Counted from the stretch's first letter, positions 10,499 to 22,842 are shown. The stretch is DNA of 64,000 nt from Elymus sibiricus (GCA_039707655.1 CM077665.1:292768205-292832204); one strand, 5' to 3'. Program-made: numbers and translations. The notes: generated by a model not told the origin, from the letters alone.

Positions 10499-12088
10499 TG
10501 ATGAGTGAATTTTATGCATACTTTTTAGAGTATATTCTAGTGACAAAATCCCTCATATCATACCCATCTAGCACTTATTCATGTCTCCAATGCGTAGTTT
10601 TCGGTATTTACTTGTTTTACCAAGTTTGTTGCATAATTTTATAAGTTTTCTTTATTTTCTTGTGTCTATAGGTGTTTTGGAGCAACCTAGTACCTAGTAC
10701 CAAGGTTGAGTTTTGATACGGAGTCACAAGGGGCCAGACTTAGCCATTCCGGAGGTCGGAAATGGTGATTTTTCCAAAGTGCTCCAAATCAAGATACAAG
10801 AACATGAATGGATTCGCGCCGTTTATACGAATCCAAAGATCCCAAGAACGTCGAATTCAAAGTTCGTTTAAAGATTTGGCGGCCGTTTTACCGTAGTAGG
10901 ACAGATTCAAAGATGACGTTTCGAACGACCGCGCACGGTCGTTTCGGCGGTTGGAGACGGCTCCGAAAGTTGCCCTTCCAGACGGGATTCTTCACCGATT
11001 TCGTCCCCATTCGATCCCACGAGATCCTTGGCTCGTAAAGAAGAGACTGGGAGAGGATTTGGCTCATCTTGACCCCTTGGATGAATCCCATCAAGGGAGG
11101 AGGCTAGGGAGGGTCCTTATATAAGTATCCCTCAACCCTAGCCGTCATAACTCATTCCATCTCCATCCTCCACAAATTTCATCTACAACCACCACACCTC
11201 CATTCCAGAAAAATCCACCATAGAGAAGGTCCAAGACAAGGAAGTGAGAAGGGAGGAGGCGCCTCCCACGTTCGACGCCGGCCGGAGGTCCGGTGCCCTC
11301 TTCATCGCCGACGCCATGCCTCTCCCCATCTCCATCTCCAACTCCATGTTGGATTGTAACTTGTCCCTAAACTCTATGTACTCCATCACCATGTTTAAGT
11401 AATTTATTAGTTCTTGGGGGAATAAGATGAACTCTAGTATGTGCTAGTAACGATTATCTTGCGCGATATGATAACCTCTTTGCATGTTTATGTTAGTAGT
11501 CTTCTTGACATTGGGTGAAGTCGACCATCCAATGTATGCCAATTTTGGATGGAATATTATTACTGCTGGAGAACTGTGTGGTTGGCGAGGTGGGTGAGTT
11601 ACATGCCCCATCTCCCTTCGTAGAGGATCGTTGCACTGGGGGGTAAAATGGAGACCACTTTGGATGCGTCCACGGGGACCTTTTTCCCGTTAAGCACCAT
11701 TTAATAACAGGAGTGGGGAAGGACTGTGGTAGCGTATGTGATACGGGGCTGCCGCGTGCATGCACATATTTGTACTGGCTCCACCCACGAAGAGAAACAT
11801 GTAAAGTGGCTTAGTATTCATAGAAAAAATGTGTAGTGATGATTTCGAGTACCTCGAGAACGCCCTTATTACTCAAGCGCCGCTACTTTACTTTACCCGC
11901 TGTTTTATTTATGTTTTTACCTCTGTGTAGTTGTTTAGTTAAAACCACCCTTATTACCGTTTCCGCTAGAAACCGATGAATAAACAACTTCCAGATAACG
12001 CTCTGGGTGTGAACGTAGCCACGTAACTTACAACATAGCTGCGGGGTTGGTAGTTACGAGTGCACCACCGCTCCCTGTGTGACCGACA
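10499..12088 (+). repeat. LTR of element X (right end uncertain)
   Basis: Starts TGATGAGTGAATTTTATGC right after a polypurine tract. It has a TATA box at 11117 and a leader of the ACCCTAGCC type, then U5-like sequence with a GAGTGCACCACCGCTCC block near 12058. A CA-ending boundary is possible at 12088 (CCGACA), but no primer site follows and there is no second copy in the window, so the right border is a guess within about 50 bases. No coding potential. Confidence 0.6.
11117..11125 (+). promoter_or_regulatory. TATA box of LTR X
   Basis: TTATATAAG, about 20 bases upstream of CAACCCTAGCC, a common plant leader-type sequence. Confidence 0.6.
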
Positions 12089-12121
12089 TACTCTATTTAC
12101 TGCTATTTGCAATAGCCCTAT

Positions 12122-13542
12122 ACCTTTTCAGGTCATCAGTATACCATATTGAAGACATTGGAGAATTCAAGAAGGTAACTCAAGAGAAAGGTAAGCCCGT
12201 TGAACAGTTTATCAATGAAGAAGTGGATATATTCAGTATTTACCGTCAGCAAGATGAGCTTCAAGATACGATGAACATGTTTAAATTCCATCAAGATAAC
12301 TTGAACAGAGACTTTCAAAGATGTATCTACCATAATGAAAAGGTAATAACATATCTCTCACGAGAGGTAGATGGATTAAGCCAAGCGGTAAAGAATCTTG
12401 ATAAACACTCTTGTTTTATAGAGACTCAATGTATTCAAATCTTTGAGACTCAAGCTTTGGTTCTTGCTCAATTGGATAATCATGTTTCTACTAATGAAAT
12501 ATCTAGTCGTAGTGGTAAAAGAACGCTAGATCCCAGGGGCCCAGAATGGTATGAAAGAGAGCAGGAACAAAGAAGAATAGAGAGCCAAAGCCAAACTCAA
12601 GAGAATGGAGAATTCCTCTTTGGTGAAGAAGAACCTGAAGAACAGGTCCATCAAGATACTTAGGGAGATGAAGCAGAAGCTAAAAAACAAGTTGGCTCTG
12701 ATGCAGAAACAACTGATGGCAACAACAATGAAGAAGAAACTTCGGAAGCAGAAGAAGAGGAAGAACCCAGGGTGGAAAGAAATAAACAACCACCTGATCC
12801 AACCAAGAAGGTTAGTGGTCAAGCATCGAAAAAATAGAAAGGTAAGGAGAAGGAGAAAGATAAAGCTAAATCTAAGAAAACTCTTCCTTATCCCAAGGTT
12901 GTAAGACCACCTTCAAATGATGCATTATACTCTTCTTTTCTTCAAGCCAGAGCTGATCTTAAAATGTCAATGCATGTGACTGATATGTTAAAGATTCCTA
13001 CTTTTGCTAAAATCATGTGTGACGTTGTCAATAACAAACAAAGTATGACTCTGAAGGAACATGTTGCCATGATAATGGAGTATCCGTTTGATAAGATACC
13101 AGAGAAACTGGGACACCCAGATATACCCACGATATCTTGTTCTATTGGTAATCTTGATATAAATAACGCTCTTTGTGATGTAGGAGCAGGGGTAAGTGTG
13201 ACGCCTCTAATTCTTTATCACAAGTTGAATTTTTTTAAATGCATACCCACAGGTATAACTTTGCAGATGGCAGATAAGTCCACAAAGAAGCCAGTGGGAA
13301 TGGCTGAAAATGTTTCGTTGAGATTGGACGGGCATGTTATACCTACTGATTTTATTATTCTTGACATGCCCGATGATGAAAAATTATCAATTATCCTTGG
13401 TTGACCATTTTTGAATACTACAGGTGCATCATTAGATTGCTCGGAAGGGAAGGTAACATTTAGAATCTATGAGGAAGAAATAGTCAAGTACTTCCCGAAG
13501 AAGCCAGGGGTAAGGGTAAAGTATGTGCCACCGCCCAAATGA
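12122..13542 (+). pseudogene. Gag C-terminus plus retropepsin, gypsy-type, degenerate
   Basis: A single frame interrupted by TAG at 12661, TAG at 12835 and TGA at 13402, ending at TGA 13540. The first part is a gag C-terminal region: a helical, charged segment similar in layout to the one in element G, then a Glu-rich linker and a Lys-rich stretch. The second part is an aspartic protease: residues NNALCDVGAGVSV carry the catalytic Asp in the D-x-G-A form used by gypsy elements, followed by MADKST, FIILDMPDD and IILG, the usual flap and C-terminal blocks. The N-terminal half of gag is missing; no reverse transcriptase follows. The last stop replaces the Arg expected in IILGRPFL, a change fitting CGA to TGA. 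Confidence 0.8.
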
Positions 13543-13777
13543 TTATGTACGGTGAGCAGAGAAAATCGAGGACCACCTGATACTTGATAAAATACAGAGT
13601 TCTTTTTAACATTTTTGTTGAAGGAGAAGTGTTGAAAAGAGGAGTTAGTAAAAGAAACAAAGGAGGAAGGCAACAGAGGAGAACGACGGCGTTTCATACG
13701 GGCAGTGCCGCCCGTATGCACGGTCGCATGGAATTTTAGAAGAAACGTAGAGAAGAAACAGAGAGTTCGATGGTGTT
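13543..13777 (+). other. Element X post-protease segment with hairpin
   Basis: About 235 bases without a gene. It resembles 1660-1890 (ACGACG..GTTTCATACGG followed by GGTCGCATGG) and holds a perfect stem-loop at 13695-13718. It is cut by LTR C at 13778. Confidence 0.55.
13695..13718 (+). repeat. Hairpin unit of element X, second location
   Basis: catacgggc (13695-13703) pairs perfectly with gcccgtatg (13710-13718) across a 6-base loop; GGTCGCATGG follows. Same design as the stem at 1850-1873. Confidence 0.78.
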
Positions 13778-15290
13778 TGATACGTCTCCAACGTATCGAT
13801 AATTTTTTATTTTTCCATGATATTATATTATCAATCTTGGACGCTTTATATGCAATTATATACTATTTATATCATTTTTGGGAACTAACCTATTAACCAG
13901 TGCCTAGTGCAAGTTGTTGTTTTATGCTTGTTTTTGGTTTTCCAGAAAATCAGTACCAAACGAAGTCCAAATGCTGCAAAACATTTTGACGATTTTTTTC
14001 TGGACAAAAGAGACCCTAGAAGCTTCGGGAGGAGACCAGACGCGAAGCGAGGAGACGGCAAGGCAACAGGGCGTGCCTAGGGGGGTAGGCATGCCATGTT
14101 ACCTTGTGGGCCCCTTGTGGCTCTGTGTGACCTAATTCCACCTCCATAAATTCTCTAAAATCGGGAAACCAATAGAGAGCCACCCGAAACACTTTTTTTG
14201 CCTCTGCAAGTCTCTGTTCCGCCGTGAGCCCATCTGAATACATTTTCGGTAATCTGCCAAAGGGGGAATCGATCACAGAGGCCTTCTTCATCAACCTTGT
14301 TGCCTCCATGATGATGTGTGAGTAGTCCACCACAGACCTACGGGTCCATAGCTAGTACCTAGATGGCTTTCTCTCTCTATGTGATCTTCAATACCATATT
14401 CACCGCGATCCTTGCGGTGATCTATTCGATGTAATCCTCTTTTGCGGTGTGTTTGTTGGGATCCGATAAATTGTGGGTTTATGATCAGATTATTCATTGA
14501 AAGTAATTGAGTCTTTTCTGAATTATATTATGCATGATTGTTATAGCTTCTTATTTCTCTCTGATCTATCTGTTTGGTTTGGCCAACTAGATTGATTTAT
14601 CTTTAGCGAGAGTGGTGTGTTGTAATGGGTTCAATCTTGTGGTGTTCTATATCCGAGTGACAGAAAGGGACAAGACACGTATTTGTATTGTTGCCATTAA
14701 GGATAAAACGATGGAGTCTGAACATATTGCTTGTCTTACTTTGTCTACATGATGTCACCTTGCTCCAAGCATTACTCTGTTTGTTATGAACTTTATACCT
14801 AGAGAGGCAAGCATAGAAGCACTCTAGAAGTGGAGTAATAGTAGTAGATGCAGGATCGTTTCGGTCTACTTGTTTATGGACGTGATGCCTATATACACAT
14901 TGATGTGAATAACATGTCATAACTACACGCTATTCTATCAATTGCCCAACAGTAATTTGTCTACCCACAGTATGCTATGTTCAAGAGAGAAGCCTCTAGC
15001 AAAAAGTATGCCCCCCCGGGTCTACTTAATCATAAGTACTAAAACCCTAAAAATACTTTGTTGCAATTTATTGACTGTTATTTTATTTTTATTTTGTATC
15101 ATCTATCTCTATCAAGATTTAATCCTTGCAAGTAACGAGTTCAAGGGGCTTGACAACCCTCTTTCCCGCATTGGGTGCAAGTGTTTGGTTTTGTGTGTAG
15201 GTGTTGTTGAAACGAGTTTGCTTGGTTCTCCTATAGGTTCGATAACCTTGGTTCTCACTGAGGGAAATACTTATCTCTACTGTGCTGCAT
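13778..15290 (+). repeat. LTR C, partial TGATACGTCTCC-type LTR
   Basis: Opens TGATACGTCTCCAACG, contains the U3 box with GGCGTGCC, the CCACCTCCATAAATTC promoter-like stretch, and U5 up to TGTGCTGCAT, collinear with about 97% of the length of 1894-3435. The last 50 or so bases and the primer site are absent; a CTCCT repeat and then CACTA sequence follow. It is more diverged from the pair at 1894/7075 than they are from each other. The left flank is gtgtt; no right-hand duplication is visible. Confidence 0.8.
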
Positions 15291-15312
15291 CTCCTCTCCT
15301 CTCCTCTCCTCT
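15291..15312 (+). repeat. CTCCT microsatellite
   Basis: Four tandem CTCCT units at the junction between LTR C and the CACTA fragment; a likely break or repair point. Confidence 0.85.
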
Positions 15313-15361
15313 GCATATGGTGTCTTGCATTGCTTAGTTTAGACCTCACATACACAATATT

Positions 15362-15665
15362 GAATGCCATCTGCTTAGTTTAGACATCATATGTGAATGA
15401 CATCTGCTTACTTGCTAAGTATATAAATCATATATGTGAATTATATTATGCCATCATGTTTACATAGACAGCATGTATGTGAATTATGGCATGACGGCCT
15501 ATTTAATAAAGGCATCATATAGTTATATCATGTCATCATGTTTACATAGTCATCATATGTTGAATTATGTCATTCTATCCTGTTTAGATAGCCATCATAT
15601 ATGTGAAATTCTGTCATGCTATCGCATTTAGTTAGCCATCATATATGTCAATTATTTCATGCCTT
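15362..15665 (+). repeat. Minisatellite in CACTA fragment intron
   Basis: About six degenerate units of 40-60 bp with the core TTTACATAGNCATCATAT then TGTGAATTATGTCATGC. It lies just upstream of a splice acceptor-like TTTTTCAG (15734-15741), so it probably occupied an intron. Confidence 0.65.
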
Positions 15666-15741
15666 CTTTTATTCCCTGCTATCCATTGCACGCGTCTATC
15701 ATACAATCTTTGTACATTCAATTACTTTTCTTGTTTTTCAG

Positions 15742-16989
15742 GCATTTGAATTGGATGGGGTGATGGCAGTATCTAAAGGACAAAACGCGGTCTTCAGAAA
15801 AGATAGTGCTACCTGTTGATGCAGATAGAACCATGGTAGTACTTCCCCAAGAACCGGCCCCACCACACATAACCCAGACTCCTGCAGATTGTACCCCTAC
15901 CCCGTTGGACAGAGAACCGGCTACACCACATCTAACCCCAACCCCAATAGATAGTAACACAGTACCAGTTGACACAACACCATCTCCACCATAGAGCACC
16001 GAAACACGAGGAGTTAATTAGGCAACTGCAGTGCCCACTGCGAACCCCAACTCAATGCTTAAAGCAAAAGAACAACTGTTGTCAGGTCAAATTCTATAGC
16101 TACTATGCATACTCCTACTCTTGCATGACTGTATTTAGTCATACTAACTAATTTCAAATTTGAAGGATTCAATCGAAACTCCAATGGCACAACAGGTACA
16201 TTTTAGACCTGTTGCTTCAACCGGTTTGCTTTTGTAACTTCTTGCTCTATGTTGATTTCAGTTTCAATTGGATAAACAATTATTGTCTCATATCGTACAC
16301 ATTACAAGTGTTGTTAGTGTTGTGTAGTTTCCCATGCTTATATTCTATCTATGTTGCATTGTGTTGAACATATATGATTCAACCATGTCTCTATCATTAT
16401 TTGGCAACATAAAATAGGATGATATAGACAATGTAGTGACCATAGTAATTAGATATATGTTGTTTCATGTTGTTATTATGTACTACTTTGCAATAGAACA
16501 TATGTTAGTATAATTCTGCCCACGTTACTACTAAACTGGTTTACCAAAATTAGTTTCATATACTACATGCTAAACCTGTATGTGTCTGCTTGTTCCTCTT
16601 TTAAAATGCTGACAGAATATTGGAGAAGAGTACCCCATTATGCAACGGTAAAGGAAGTAATGCAGTTAAGGTTCAAGATAGTGAGACAACCATGTTGGTC
16701 TCCAAGAAAGCTGATAAAAACTATCTGTAAGACGTTGAAACAACCCCATAGTCCTGTCTTGATGTAGTGTTCAAGCTACTGGCCAGTACTACTGGCACAA
16801 GCTCTTCGAACTCGCTGCCTGAATCAGTTCGGCTTCTTGAGTCTCAACTACAAGCTGAAAGCCATCAATCAGCTATGTTGCGACAACAAGCCGAAGGACT
16901 GAGGAAGTCCCTGCAGAATTCAGATTCATACTTTCTCGTGCAACAAGAAGCATTGGAGGATTTTAGCGCCAAGCAAGAGAAATCTAATA
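15742..16989 (+). pseudogene. CACTA (En/Spm) accessory/transposase-region protein fragment
   Basis: Exon-like blocks with splice-like borders. The first starts after TTTTTCAG at 15742 (AFELDGVMAVSKGQNAVF), shifts frame near 15810 and continues with a Pro/Thr-rich stretch (PQEPAPPHITQTP, PLDREPATPHLTPTP). Later, about 16767-16982 encodes a Gln/Glu-rich coiled-coil-like segment (ESVRLLESQLQAESHQS, LRQQAEGLRKSLQ). I recognise this combination from proteins in grass CACTA elements that resemble the Ptta/En/Spm plant transposase group (Transposase_24 type); this is from memory. The coding stretch is cut at 16989 by the LTR starting at 16990. No CACTA terminus or transposase core is visible, so it is an orphan fragment. 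Confidence 0.6.
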
Positions 16990-19900
16990 TGTCACAACCC
17001 AAATTTCTCCTAAATTGTTGGTTGTGAAAATAGAGGGATATACATCCATGATTTCTCTACATATTTGGTTTTGAGACCAACAACGCCAACAATTGGATTC
17101 AAACTACAATTTCAATTCAAATGAAAGCCATGGAGGCCCCACCCTCAAAATCATTTTCAAAAAATGCATTAGGACATGATTTTTTCCTAAGATTATATAT
17201 ATGCCCTATTTTGTTTGAGTGGACCATGGTTTGAAAGTAGTTTATTTTGGGAAAATAAACTATAAGTAAAACTCTAGAATTTAAAACAAAAAAGAAAAAT
17301 CAAAAACAAATACAAATTCAAAATTTATTCAAATATGCCCACTAGGTGTGATTAGTTTTTGTGAACAAAAATGTTTTGACATTGTTCACCAGGTCAAAAA
17401 TAATCCCTAGGTATTTTAGAAAACATTCAATATTTGAAGAAAATTCAGATCTGAATTTAAAAGTTGAAACAGATAACAAAACTGAAAAAAAAAGAAAAAA
17501 AAAGAAAATGCCAGCCCAGCCCAACATATCAGCCTGGCCGAGGCCTAGCGAGCCAGCCCAGCCAGGCCAGCCCGTCCGCTCTCTCTCTCCTCTCTCGCTA
17601 ACGCCCCGGGCCCACCTATCATCCCCCACCTCAACCTCGCGAACGGACTCCACTACGCCCGCAATTGTCGGTGTGCACCCCCACTCCCTCACGTCGCTCC
17701 AGCCACCCCGAGTGCCCCGACCCCGCCTATAAGAACCCCCGCACCTCCTTGTCTCATTCCCGCACTCACCCACTCCCCACCATCGCCAGGATGCTCGAGC
17801 CAAAGCTCAGATCGCTGCCGCACCCGCGAGCTCCGGCAAGCTATTCCCACTGCTCCGGTGAGCCAGCGTCGTCCATTTGGTCATCGCCCGAACCGTCGTG
17901 CCTCTCCCTCTCTCACCCCTATGTTTGCCCAAGAATGCCTCGAGTCGAGCTCCCCAACTCGAACCCGAGACGCCCGACGCCGTGCGTATCTCGCGAGCCA
18001 CCCGCGTCGTCTTTGTCGCCCTCAAGCTCCGCCGTGACGGCCAATGGGATCACCACATCGAGCCGAACGTCATCGTGCCTTCACCGAGCTCCGGCGACCA
18101 CCGAAGGCCCCGTCTGCTCTGAAGCCGAGCCGCCCTCGTAGCCGTCCCCTCCATATCCAGCGACTCGCGCCGCCCGGTGAGCCCCAAACCGCCTCAGCTG
18201 TTACATCTCACATGAACATCGATGATTAGATGACTTAGACAGTCGAACCGTTTTCTACTAGGATCCGCCATCCACCATTTTGAGCTAGTCGTGGACACTC
18301 TCCAGCCAATAGGGCAGCGCCACGTGTCACCCCCTGTCCGTTGGTTAAATTCAAGAGAAACGAAAAATTAAAAAAAGAAAGGCACATTTGCAGAAAAGTC
18401 CCTCGATCTTAAATCCGTCATAAATAATTCTTAATAGGTCCAAATTGATTGATTCTTTTTGCAAATGAAACTTTATGAAATGTAGTTTTAGAATAATTTT
18501 AGAGAAATCCAATTTGAAATTTTCAAATGTGAAATTCAAAGAGATTCATTCAAATACCAATTAGGTCATAACTTTCAATTTATAAATCCAAATGAGTTAA
18601 TTCTTTTTGCAAATTGGTACTAGTAAATTATAGATTAAATTTTTGTATTTAGTGTAAATTTATAAATTATCTAAAATTAGATTCTAAACATAAACTTGTA
18701 GGCTCCAAAATTCAATTTAATTTGAATTTTTAAATGAATTAAAATTATAAATAAATTAGAAACAATTCAGGTTAGTGTTAGGCCAAATTAAGACATGATA
18801 GGACATGTACAAATTATTTTGGAAATATTTTCAACATCATTTGAATTTGAAATGACTTCAATTAGTCAATTAAAATTATTCGAATTTAATTCAAGTTTGA
18901 TAAATGAATTAAATCCGAATCATTTAATAATACAATATGATTGAATTATTTTCGAAATGATGTGCAAGTTAAACTTAATTTTAAATCTAATTCAAAACAC
19001 TTGAACAAAATATTTTCAAATGCACACAAGTCAAACCTAATTCAAACCTTCAAATGAATTCAATTCAAATCTTTTTGAATTCTTATTTCAAATTCAGATA
19101 AAAATCAGGTGGAACACTAAATTCAAGAAGTTCAAATAAATTTTGTCAATTCAAATATTGTTTGAATGAAATCAAATAAACTTAATATCATGAAATATTC
19201 AAACTCATTTGAAATTTGGAAACTACTTGAGATGACCAAATCAACTCAATGTTGAATGTGTCCAACTAAGTTGATGTGATTAAATTATTTTCTTAGGCAA
19301 TACAAATCAAATCTTGAAAACCAATTGGAAACTTAATTGACCTTAATCCAAAAACCACAAACCCAACACTTTTGTTTATGTGATGTGTATTTGCACTCAT
19401 GCAAGTTTTCCCTTTGCATGAATTGTCTGCTTATGATTCCTATGTGCCATTGTTTGTTGACGTTAGATTATGGGGAGTGCAACCCCTGTGACTGTGAGGA
19501 GTGCACCGGAGATAACAACAACCAAGGCAAGTTCCACTTGATCGTATCACCCAATATTTTATTGCATTGTAGTTTTGCCTTGATAGGAGTGTGAGTTTAG
19601 GATGCAAAATTTTGTACAACCCAGTAGTTGAAAACTTAGGTCCAAACTTACGCTGACCTTGTAACCATCGAGTAGTTGCTTAGCTGCTATAATGTGGATT
19701 CGGAAACATCAATTATTATTCCACCATACAGCCGCATGGTTGACTACTTAACTACTACTTAATTAATGAATCGATATGGGTGGACTGGCTTTGAATGGCT
19801 CATCGGAGTGTAGTCATTGGTGGGGAATGCCTGCCAGGTACCAGAGATTGTACGAGTTCAAAAGTCGAGTAGCTTCCATGTGTGACCGCAAGAAAATATG

Positions 19901-20391
19901 GGCTCTGTCAGGATCGAGTAAGTTGTGTGAACCCTTCTATGGCAGACCAGCAGATGTAGGTGTGTAGGCTGGACTGGGTCTACCATTTTTTAGAGGGCGA
20001 CTACTTCCCAAAAGTTTTGTCTTGATCTACCTAGCTACTTCACAAGTGAAGTTTACTAGCAGAAGGGTGATTGGGAATCATGAGTAAAGTACACAAACCT
20101 CTGTAGAGTGCATAAAAGTGATCATGATTCGTTGTGTCACAGTTACGGACAACTTTGAGCAACCCATTCGAGAATTCATCAGCTTGATCTCATTCACCTG
20201 TTCCATCTAAAAGCAATGGGGTGAACCAATGGAAGTCATGGCACTGATCTCAGAGGACTGGGGGTACCGGGTCTCTGGAGGGAAGCTTAGGATGACCTGG
20301 ATTACTTGGTATCCACATACTCAAACTGCATTGGGGTTACGTCGGGGGTACGAGAGTAACTCTAGACTACGACCGTGGTTACCGAGAGTGT
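16990..20391 (+). repeat. LTR-like element opening TGTCACAACCC, right side truncated
   Basis: Starts TGTCACAACCCAAATTTC inside a CACTA coding exon; the left flank is taata. It has a GC-rich promoter-like part (about 17510-18200) with a TATA-like box, then a very AT-rich part full of AATTCAAAT-type words (18340-19330), then mixed sequence to 20391 where LTR D interrupts it. No reading frame shows retroelement domains, which fits a very long LTR of a gypsy element. Frames in the GC-rich part are compositional artefacts. The other half would lie beyond the window. Confidence 0.6.
17727..17734 (+). promoter_or_regulatory. TATA-like box of the 16990 LTR
   Basis: CTATAAGA at the end of a C-rich U3-like stretch, followed by a pyrimidine-rich leader (CCTCCTTGTCTCATTCCC). 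Confidence 0.5.
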
Positions 20392-20693
20392 TGATACGTC
20401 TCCAACATATCAATAATTTATGAAGTATTCATGCCATATTTACCTAAATTCTACATGGTTTTGATGCACTTTTATCTGATTTTTGTTGACTAACCTATTG
20501 ACATAGTGCCCAGTGCCTGTTTCAGTTTTTGGCTATTTTTTGTTTCACGGAAAATCCATATCAAACGAAGTCCAAATGCCACGAAACTTTATGGTGTTTT
20601 TATGGACCAAAATAGACCCACGAAGTGCCGGAGATGGACCAGGGGTTTCTGAGTGAGCCACGAGCCTGGGGGGCGCTCCCCCTAGGGCACCGC
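20392..20693 (+). repeat. LTR D, 5' piece of a TGATACGTCTCC-type LTR
   Basis: Starts TGATACGTCTCCAACATATC and follows the family through ACCAAACGAAGTCC-type sequence (here ATCAAACGAAGTCC) into the U3 box GGGGGGCGCTCCCCC, where the Copia LTR begins at 20694. Only the first 302 bp are present. Confidence 0.75.
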
Positions 20694-21330
20694 TGAAAGC
20701 ACATATGCTCCCTTGGAGGTTTTGATAATTCATGACAATATACATTATCTCTTGGACTAATAGTTCTACCTAGTTTATTTCAGATTGGGTCCAAAGATTC
20801 CAGAGGCTGGGAATTGTGAGAAAGATCCCCAAGAAGGAAAGGAATAGGATTGGCAAAGCTTCAAGCTTCAAGACCCCACATTTTATATTTACGTGAGAAA
20901 TCACATTTGAGTCCATAGAAAGCCAATACTATTAAAAGGGATGAGGTATCTGTGATGATCTAGTTGCCCAAAGTGCTTAGAGATTAGCCACCAAAAGCCT
21001 CAACATTTCTCCCACAAAATATTCTGGCCAAACCCTAAAGACAAATTTGGTGCCACAAACATATCCCACTTCGGCCTTACCGAGTTTTCCTTAGACATAT
21101 CCCATGCCAAACCCTAGCAAATCGGTACAACCGAGTTTTGCTTCGGTACAGCTGAAAAGCAGTGACCACCTCTCTGGTATCTCATTCACAAAAATCGGAA
21201 TTCCCGAGTTTTCATTTCGAGGCCACCGAGTCACTAGAATTGCCAAGGTGAACCGAATTGGACTCACCGAGATGTTGTATATCGGTGTCACCAAAATGCC
21301 AAAAGTTAGGACATTTTGCACTAGTCGGTG
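20694..21330 (+). repeat. Copia 5' LTR, left part
   Basis: 637 bp. From about 21065 it carries repeated short inverted motifs, TCGGTACAACCGAG-like, often as CACCGAG...TCGGTGTCACC. The final five bases cggtg (21326-21330) are the H target site. Confidence 0.8.
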
Positions 21331-22842
21331 TGATGACCCACAAGTATAGGGGGTCAATCGTAGTCCTTTGGTTACGTAAGTGTGTCGAACCCAACGAGGA
21401 GCAGAAGGGAATGACAAGTAGTTTTCAGCAAGGTAATTTCTGCAAGCACTGCAATTGTAGGTAACAGATAGTTTGATAGCAAGATAATTGATAACGAGCA
21501 AGTAACGGTAACGGTAAATAAAGTGCAGCAAGGTAGCCCAATACTTTTGTGGCAAATGACAGGCCAGAATAGTCTCTTATAATAAGCAAAGTGTTCTTGA
21601 GGGTACACGGGAATTTCATCTAGTCACTTCTATCATGTTGGTTTGATTTGCATTCGCTACTTTGATAATTTGATATGTGGGTGGACCGGTGCTTGGGTGT
21701 TGTTCTTACTTGAACAAACCTCCCACTTATGACTAACCCCCTCGCAAGCATCCGCAACTACGAGAAAAGTATTAAGATAAAATCTAACCATAGCATTTAA
21801 CGTTTGGATCCAAATCAGCCCCTTACGAAGTAGCGCATAAACTAGGGTTTAAGCTTCTGTCACTCTAGCAACCCATCATATAATAACTACTCCACAATGC
21901 ATTCCCTTAGGCCCAAGGATGGTTAAGTGTCATGTAGTAGACGTTCACATGACACCACTAAGGGAATCACAACATACATATCATCAAAATATCGAACACA
22001 TATCAAATTCACATGATTACTTGCAACATGACTTCTCCCGTGACCTCAAGAACAAAGGTAACTACCCACAAATAATATTCATGCTCAAGATCAGAGGGGT
22101 ATTAAATAGCATAATGGATATGAACATATAATCTTCCACCAAATAAACCATATAGTAATCAACTACAAGATGTAATCAACACTACTAGTCACCCACAGGT
22201 ACCAATCTGAGGTTCCGGTACAAAGATTGAACACAAGAGATGAACTAGGGTTTGAGAGGAGATGGTGTTGTTGAAGATGTTGATGAAGATTGGCCTCCCA
22301 AAGAGGAGAGGGTTGTTGGTGATGACGATGGCTTCGATTTCCCTCTCCGGGAGGGAAGTTCCCCCGGCAGAATCGCTCCGCCAGAGGGCAAAAGTGCTCC
22401 TGCCCAAGTTCCGCCTCGAGACGGCGGCGTTCCGTCCTGAAAGTCCTCTCCTTATTTTTTCTAGGTCAAAAGACCTTAAATACCAGAAGATGGGCACCGG
22501 AGGTGGGCTAGGCTGTGCACAACCCACCAGGGCGCGCCTGGGGGGTCTGGCGCACCCTGGTATCTTGTGCTCACCAGGTGGCCCCTCTCCGGTAGTTATT
22601 TGCTCCAGTATTTTTCATATATTCCAAAATATTTCTCCGTGAAGTTTCAGCTTACTTGGAGATTTGCAGAATAGGTGTCTCTGACATGCTTTTTCAGGTC
22701 CAGAATTCCAGCTGCCGGCATTCTCCCTCTTTGTGTAAACCTTGCATATTATGAGAGAAAAGGAATTACTCCATAAAGCATTATTATGCATAAAAACATT
22801 ATAAATAACAGTAGGAAATCATGATGCAAAATGGACGTATCA
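21331..22842 (-). repeat. Element H 3' LTR
   Basis: 1512 bp; on the plus strand it runs TGATGACCCACAAG to GGACGTATCA. Collinear with 42961-44478, with most differences in the first 200 plus-strand bases. A TATA-like TATTTAAGG lies on the minus strand at about 22475-22483, downstream of the GGCGCGCC U3 box. Confidence 0.92.

Noticed and set aside
17342..18229. Proline/arginine-rich ORFs on both strands
   Set aside because: They arise from the GC-rich promoter part of an LTR, overlap in four frames and show no domain.
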